NCBI GenBank assembly: GCA_027532555.1
Contig: JAPZTJ010000004.1
Coordinates: 186,001 to 250,000, forward strand
DNA length: 64,000 bases
Direction: 5' to 3'
From: Aquidulcibacter sp.
GTDB taxonomy: Bacteria > Pseudomonadota > Alphaproteobacteria > Caulobacterales > Aquidulcibacteraceae
The notes under the pieces are model-generated. The model had not been told where the DNA came from, ran no database searches, and saw only the letters and a program-made list of their open reading frames with translations. The position numbers and the translations under genes are program-made. Below, in pieces: positions 60,551-64,000 of the stretch. Within the stretch, counting starts at the first letter, position 1. Each line of letters opens with the position of its first letter.

Positions 60551-61915
60551 ATGGCTGATTCAGAAGACCTTTCCCGCCCCCTCGAGACCTTTGAGGATTT
60601 GTTGCCCTATTTTGATGCGGGGCCAAAGCCGAAGTCTGATTGGAAAATTGGGACCGAGCATGAGAAGTTCGGCTTCTACAAAGGAACCCACGCGCCTGTC
60701 CCCTATGCCGGCGACACCGGTGTGCGCGCGCTGCTGGATGGGATGAAGACCCTTTCGGGCTGGGACGGCATTTATGAAGGCGATGATATCATTGGCCTGA
60801 AGCAGGGCATGGCGTCAATCACGCTAGAGCCCGGCGGTCAGTTTGAGTTATCTGGCGCACCGTTAGAGCATTTGCACCAGACCTGCACGGAAGTAGGTGC
60901 CCATTTAAGTGATGTTCGCACCATCACGGACAAGCTGGGCATTGGCTTTTTAGGTCTGGGCTTTAACCCGTTGCATAGTTTGGAAGAAATTCCACTGATG
61001 CCAAAGGGCCGCTATAAGATCATGCGGGATTACATGACCAAGGTCGGCCGTCTTGGTCGGCAAATGATGTTCCGCTCCTGCACGGTACAAACCAATTTGG
61101 ACTTCGGCTCTGAAGCCGACATGGTGAAGAAGTTCCGTGCCTCACTGGCGCTGCAACCCATTGCCACAGCCTTGTTCGCCAATTCGCCCTTTGCTGAGGG
61201 CCGAACCAATGGCTTCTTGAGCTACCGGGCCCATGTGTGGAGCGATACCGACCCCGATCGCACCGGCATGCTGCCCTTTGTGTTTGAGCCGGGCATGAGT
61301 TTTGCCCGCTATGCAGAGTGGGCGCTCGACGTGCCGATGTATTTTGCCAAGCGTAATGGCGAGTATCTCAATCTCGCAGGGCGTTCGTTCCGTGACTTCA
61401 TGGCAGGCAGATTGCCCGAATTGCCCGGCGAAAAGCCGACAATGAAAGATTGGGAAGACCATTTGACGACTTGCTTCCCAGAAGTGCGTTTGAAGACCTT
61501 CTTGGAAATGCGCGGCGCAGATGCGGGGCCTTGGTCGCGGCTCTGTGCTTTGCCTGCGCTCTTTGTTGGTCTGCTGTATGATGATGCCGCAACCGAGGCA
61601 GCCTTGGAGCTCGTCAAGGATTGGACGGCAGAAGACCGCGAGAGCCTGCGCCGCACGGTGCCTTTCTTGGGCCTTAAGGCACCCATTCGGGGTCGCAGTG
61701 CGCAAGATGTCGCCAAGGATGTGCTGACCATTGCCCGCCAAGGCTTGCGCGCCCGGGCTAAACTCAATGCTTCAGGTGATGATGAGACAGGCTTCTTGAG
61801 TGAGCTTGACGAAATCGCGGCCAGCGGCATGACCCCAGCCCAGCGCCTACTCGAGCGCTATCACGGGGAATGGGGCGGCAATATCCACAAAGTTTATGAG
61901 ACTTGCGCCTATTAG
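60551..61915 (+). CDS. gshA: Glutamate-cysteine ligase, proteobacterial/plant type
   Basis: The 454-residue product has DWKIGTEHEKFGF, ASITLEPGGQFELSGAPLEHLHQTC, FLGLGFNPLHSLEEIPLMPKGRYKIM, MMFRSCTVQTNLDFGSEADMVKK and a late segment ERYHGEWGGNIHKVYE. These fit the GshA form shared by alphaproteobacteria and plants. It makes gamma-glutamylcysteine for glutathione. I chose the ATG at 60551; an in-frame GTG at 60521 would add ten residues. Confidence 0.94.
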   Translation: MADSEDLSRPLETFEDLLPYFDAGPKPKSDWKIGTEHEKFGFYKGTHAPVPYAGDTGVRALLDGMKTLSGWDGIYEGDDIIGLKQGMASITLEPGGQFELSGAPLEHLHQTCTEVGAHLSDVRTITDKLGIGFLGLGFNPLHSLEEIPLMPKGRYKIMRDYMTKVGRLGRQMMFRSCTVQTNLDFGSEADMVKKFRASLALQPIATALFANSPFAEGRTNGFLSYRAHVWSDTDPDRTGMLPFVFEPGMSFARYAEWALDVPMYFAKRNGEYLNLAGRSFRDFMAGRLPELPGEKPTMKDWEDHLTTCFPEVRLKTFLEMRGADAGPWSRLCALPALFVGLLYDDAATEAALELVKDWTAEDRESLRRTVPFLGLKAPIRGRSAQDVAKDVLTIARQGLRARAKLNASGDDETGFLSELDEIAASGMTPAQRLLERYHGEWGGNIHKVYETCAY

Positions 61916-61926
61916 GCTCTTACGAT

Positions 61927-63174
61927 TTAGAGCCTGTAGCCCAGCCGCAACGTGATTTTGTCAACATCGACCAAAGTGTTGATCGTCGTACCGCGGGTGT
62001 AACGCGTCTCCAGCGAGATGTTGGAGCCCGTTGAGGGGCGTAGGCCTGCACCAACGGAGAAAATTCCGCCAGAGGCTTTGCGGCTTGTGATGTCATAGCG
62101 GCCATTATAGCTGCTCGAGATAGTAATGACGCCAAAGCCAAAAGCTTGCTCCGCGCTCAAGCCCAAGTTCATTCCGCCCCGGAAATAGGCGTCGAGTTCG
62201 GCCAGTTTTTGGCTGTCACCGGGGTCTTGCACGTCGGCATAGTCGACGACAATCGAGAGATTGCAGCGCATGGCCCACCCCAGCGCGTCGCGACGGGTGC
62301 AAGGTCGAACACGCGGGAAGTCGATCAAAGCATCACCCACCCACACGGCAGCTTTCGCCGCATCATCGGTTTGAAATGCAAGCGAGCCAAAGCCAATCGC
62401 CCTGCCGGCTTGATTGGGATTGCGGAAGATCAAGCTATTGCCGAGCGTTAGGTCATTGAACTCCTCACGCCCTGAGCGCGCCGCGCGGCGGTTATATTGG
62501 ACGAATGGCGTCCAGCGTAATTCAGTCGCCTCTGAAGGCTTGGCAAATAAGATGGGCTCAATGGCCAGCGCTAGGCTGGCGTTCAAAAGGCGGGTATCGG
62601 CGGCTTTATCTTCTTCAAAGCCGAGGGTTGCAAAGCCACGTTCGCGTGCAGGTTTGATGAAGTCATTTTTGCTGTCAGCTAAGATCAGGCCACTTCGCTT
62701 TGCCGCAGGCTCATTTGTTGGAACAATGACGGCGGGCGCGGGTGGCGAGGCGGCTTTGCATGACAGGCTGATCCCATCGGTGTCGCCATTGAGGAAAGCA
62801 ATCGCCCGTGCCTTTGGATCTAGAATGCCTTGGCTGGTCAAGGTAAAGCGCGCTTCGCTTGCTGCAGGCGTCGATAACACTGCCACGGTCGACGCGAAGA
62901 GACCCGAAAGGGCAGGGTCCGTGCTCGTTGCCGCGAGCTGTCCCAAGTTGCGCGATTCAATCGCGCTTAGGAGCTCACCCGTCATCTTCAAGCCTGCATG
63001 TCCGATCAGGCGTTGCCGCAAATCTGCGCCAGTAAAACTTTGCCCAGAGGTTTCGCAGGTGACCTTGTCGTACAAGCGCTCCAGAGCAGCAGGGGCTGCA
63101 GCTTGAGCCAGGACGGGCATGAAGAAAAGAGGGGTGGAGAGGCCCAGCAGAAGGGGCAGAAGCGTGCGGATCAT
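61927..63174 (-). CDS. Secreted or outer-membrane protein of unknown function, beta-barrel-like C-terminus
   Basis: I do not recognise the family. The 415-residue product has a signal peptide (LLPLLLGLSTPLFFMPVLA, cleavage near AQA-AAP), an N-terminal helical part, and from about residue 190 many alternating amphipathic strands (LRWTPFVQYNRRA, AAVWVGDALIDF, CNLSIVVDYADV, GVITISSSYNGRYDI, FSVGAGLRPS, ISLETRYTRG). It ends KITLRLGYRL, a barrel-like last strand, although the final aromatic of the usual assembly signal is replaced by Leu. Cys pairs at about 39/139 and 292/306 may form disulfides. It converges with gshA and is 83 bp from hemF. Confidence 0.7.
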   Translation of the reverse strand: MIRTLLPLLLGLSTPLFFMPVLAQAAAPAALERLYDKVTCETSGQSFTGADLRQRLIGHAGLKMTGELLSAIESRNLGQLAATSTDPALSGLFASTVAVLSTPAASEARFTLTSQGILDPKARAIAFLNGDTDGISLSCKAASPPAPAVIVPTNEPAAKRSGLILADSKNDFIKPARERGFATLGFEEDKAADTRLLNASLALAIEPILFAKPSEATELRWTPFVQYNRRAARSGREEFNDLTLGNSLIFRNPNQAGRAIGFGSLAFQTDDAAKAAVWVGDALIDFPRVRPCTRRDALGWAMRCNLSIVVDYADVQDPGDSQKLAELDAYFRGGMNLGLSAEQAFGFGVITISSSYNGRYDITSRKASGGIFSVGAGLRPSTGSNISLETRYTRGTTINTLVDVDKITLRLGYRL

Positions 63175-63257
63175 GGCGGCGCTTTAGCCTGAAACGCCAA
63201 AGCCCGCCAAGTCTTGAACAAAGGTGGCTACAGTTTAACCCGTTTTTGCTGAGATAT

Positions 63258-64000
63258 TTAAGGCCATTTTACAACTGGTGGCATGGACGAGAGGATGCTC
63301 TCAACATTGCCGCCAGTCTTGAGGCCAAAGGTCGTACCCCGGTCATAGAGCAGGTTATATTCCACATAACGGCCGCGTTGGATTAGCTGAGCCTCCCGCT
63401 CATCCTCGGTCCAAGTCTCATTCATGCGGCCACGCACGATCTGTGGATAAACAGACAAGAAGGCGCGTCCGACGTCTTGGGTAAAGGCAAAATCTTTCTC
63501 CCAAGAGCCAGTATTGTGGTGGTCATAAAAAATGCCACCGATTCCGCGAGGTTCGTCGCGATGGGGCAAATAGAAATAGGTGTCGCACCAGTCTTTGAAC
63601 TTCGCATAATAGGCAGGGTCATGCGCGTCACACGCCTGCTTCATTGCTGCATGGAAGGTCAAGGTGTCGGGGAAGTCCTGCGTGCGCTGATAAGCCATCA
63701 AAGGCGTTAAATCGGCACCGCCGCCAAACCAGCTTTCCGTGGTTGCGATCATGCGTGTGTTCATATGTACTGCCGGAACGCGTGGATTGGTCATGTGCGC
63801 AATCAAGCTGACCCCAGAAGCCCAAAAGCGGGGATCCTCAGAGGCACCGGGAATCGTTTTGGCATAATCGGCCGGAAACGTACCCATGACGGTGGAGACA
63901 TGCACGCCGACTTTCTCAAACAAGCGCCCCTTCATGATTCCCATGACGCCACCGCCGCCAGCTTCTTCCTTGCGGTTCCAAGGCGTGCGAACAAATCGTC
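63258..64000 (-). CDS. hemF: Oxygen-dependent coproporphyrinogen III oxidase, N-terminus outside window
   Basis: The visible 247 residues run from [20 protein letters not shown] to the stop. They include [95 protein letters not shown]. This is HemF, which uses oxygen to make protoporphyrinogen IX precursor in haem synthesis. Perhaps 30-50 N-terminal residues are missing at the window edge. Confidence 0.96.
   Translation of the reverse strand, partial: RFVRTPWNRKEEAGGGGVMGIMKGRLFEKVGVHVSTVMGTFPADYAKTIPGASEDPRFWASGVSLIAHMTNPRVPAVHMNTRMIATTESWFGGGADLTPLMAYQRTQDFPDTLTFHAAMKQACDAHDPAYYAKFKDWCDTYFYLPHRDEPRGIGGIFYDHHNTGSWEKDFAFTQDVGRAFLSVYPQIVRGRMNETWTEDEREAQLIQRGRYVEYNLLYDRGTTFGLKTGGNVESILSSMPPVVKWP

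Noticed and set aside
1-64000. tRNA genes, CRISPR arrays, insertion sequences or prophage
   Set aside because: I read the intergenic gaps and found no cloverleaf-like sequence with a TTCGA arm, no regularly spaced repeats, and no transposase, integrase or phage genes.

Overview
The window is a gene-dense stretch of chromosome from a moderately GC-rich alphaproteobacterium. The family content (BamF, TrmFO, MidA, PgeF, UbiK, COG-type TadG and Flp pilin, plant/proteobacterial-type GshA) and the blocks dgt-SPOR-nagZ-scpA-scpB-tatABC, pyrB-pyrC'-plsY-dprA and topA-rnr fit Caulobacterales or Maricaulales-like lineages. That placement is inference, because no rRNA is present. I saw no tRNA, rRNA, insertion sequence, prophage or CRISPR array. 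Only one stretch without a gene exceeds 300 bases (1446-1829).

Layout. 1-8.5 kb: end of a lipoprotein gene, a TadG-like pilus protein, an HPP-family membrane protein, a serine hydrolase, a crotonase, trmFO with a coupled EEP hydrolase, and xth. 8.5-16.7 kb: a small secreted protein, a nitroreductase, an A-type Fe-S carrier, then the long plus-strand run dgt, SPOR protein, nagZ, scpA, scpB, tatA, tatB, tatC (cell wall, chromosome segregation and twin-arginine export). 16.7-29.1 kb: a minus-strand run read as mutL, Nudix, methyltransferase, pyrB, a metal-site-less dihydroorotase (pyrC'), plsY, dprA, topA, rnr. 29-41 kb: bamF, lspA, a WYL regulator, argJ-mutT-flp pilin, a NDUFAF5-like methyltransferase, comF, a CPBP protease, rluB, an acyltransferase, trmJ, icd. 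41-50 kb: a divergent HxlR/DUF4345 pair, prs, and the block lgt-midA-pgeF, then ubiK-ybjN-proC-tetR-like, and an EnvZ/OmpR-type two-component pair with a MarR regulator. 51-64 kb: ilvE, a second serine hydrolase, a Nudix gene, a 26-residue membrane-peptide ORF, a hybrid histidine kinase, a pteridine block (SDR reductase, folB) with nnrD, ppk2, rsmE, an alternative oxidase, gshA, a putative outer-membrane protein and the 3' part of hemF.

Most genes are core housekeeping. The unusual items are: a catalytically dead dihydroorotase partner of aspartate transcarbamoylase; a bacterial alternative oxidase; a 58-residue Flp pilin translationally coupled to mutT; a 26-residue membrane peptide behind a structured leader; a sequence element shared by the leaders of topA and rluB; two hairpins between tatA and tatB; and a hybrid kinase with a degraded ATP site. 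Many convergent neighbours overlap at their 3' ends, up to 79 bp, which indicates a compact genome. I did not find a convincing new multi-gene defence or mobile system; the strongest candidates for undescribed biology are the tiny ORF and the shared leader element.
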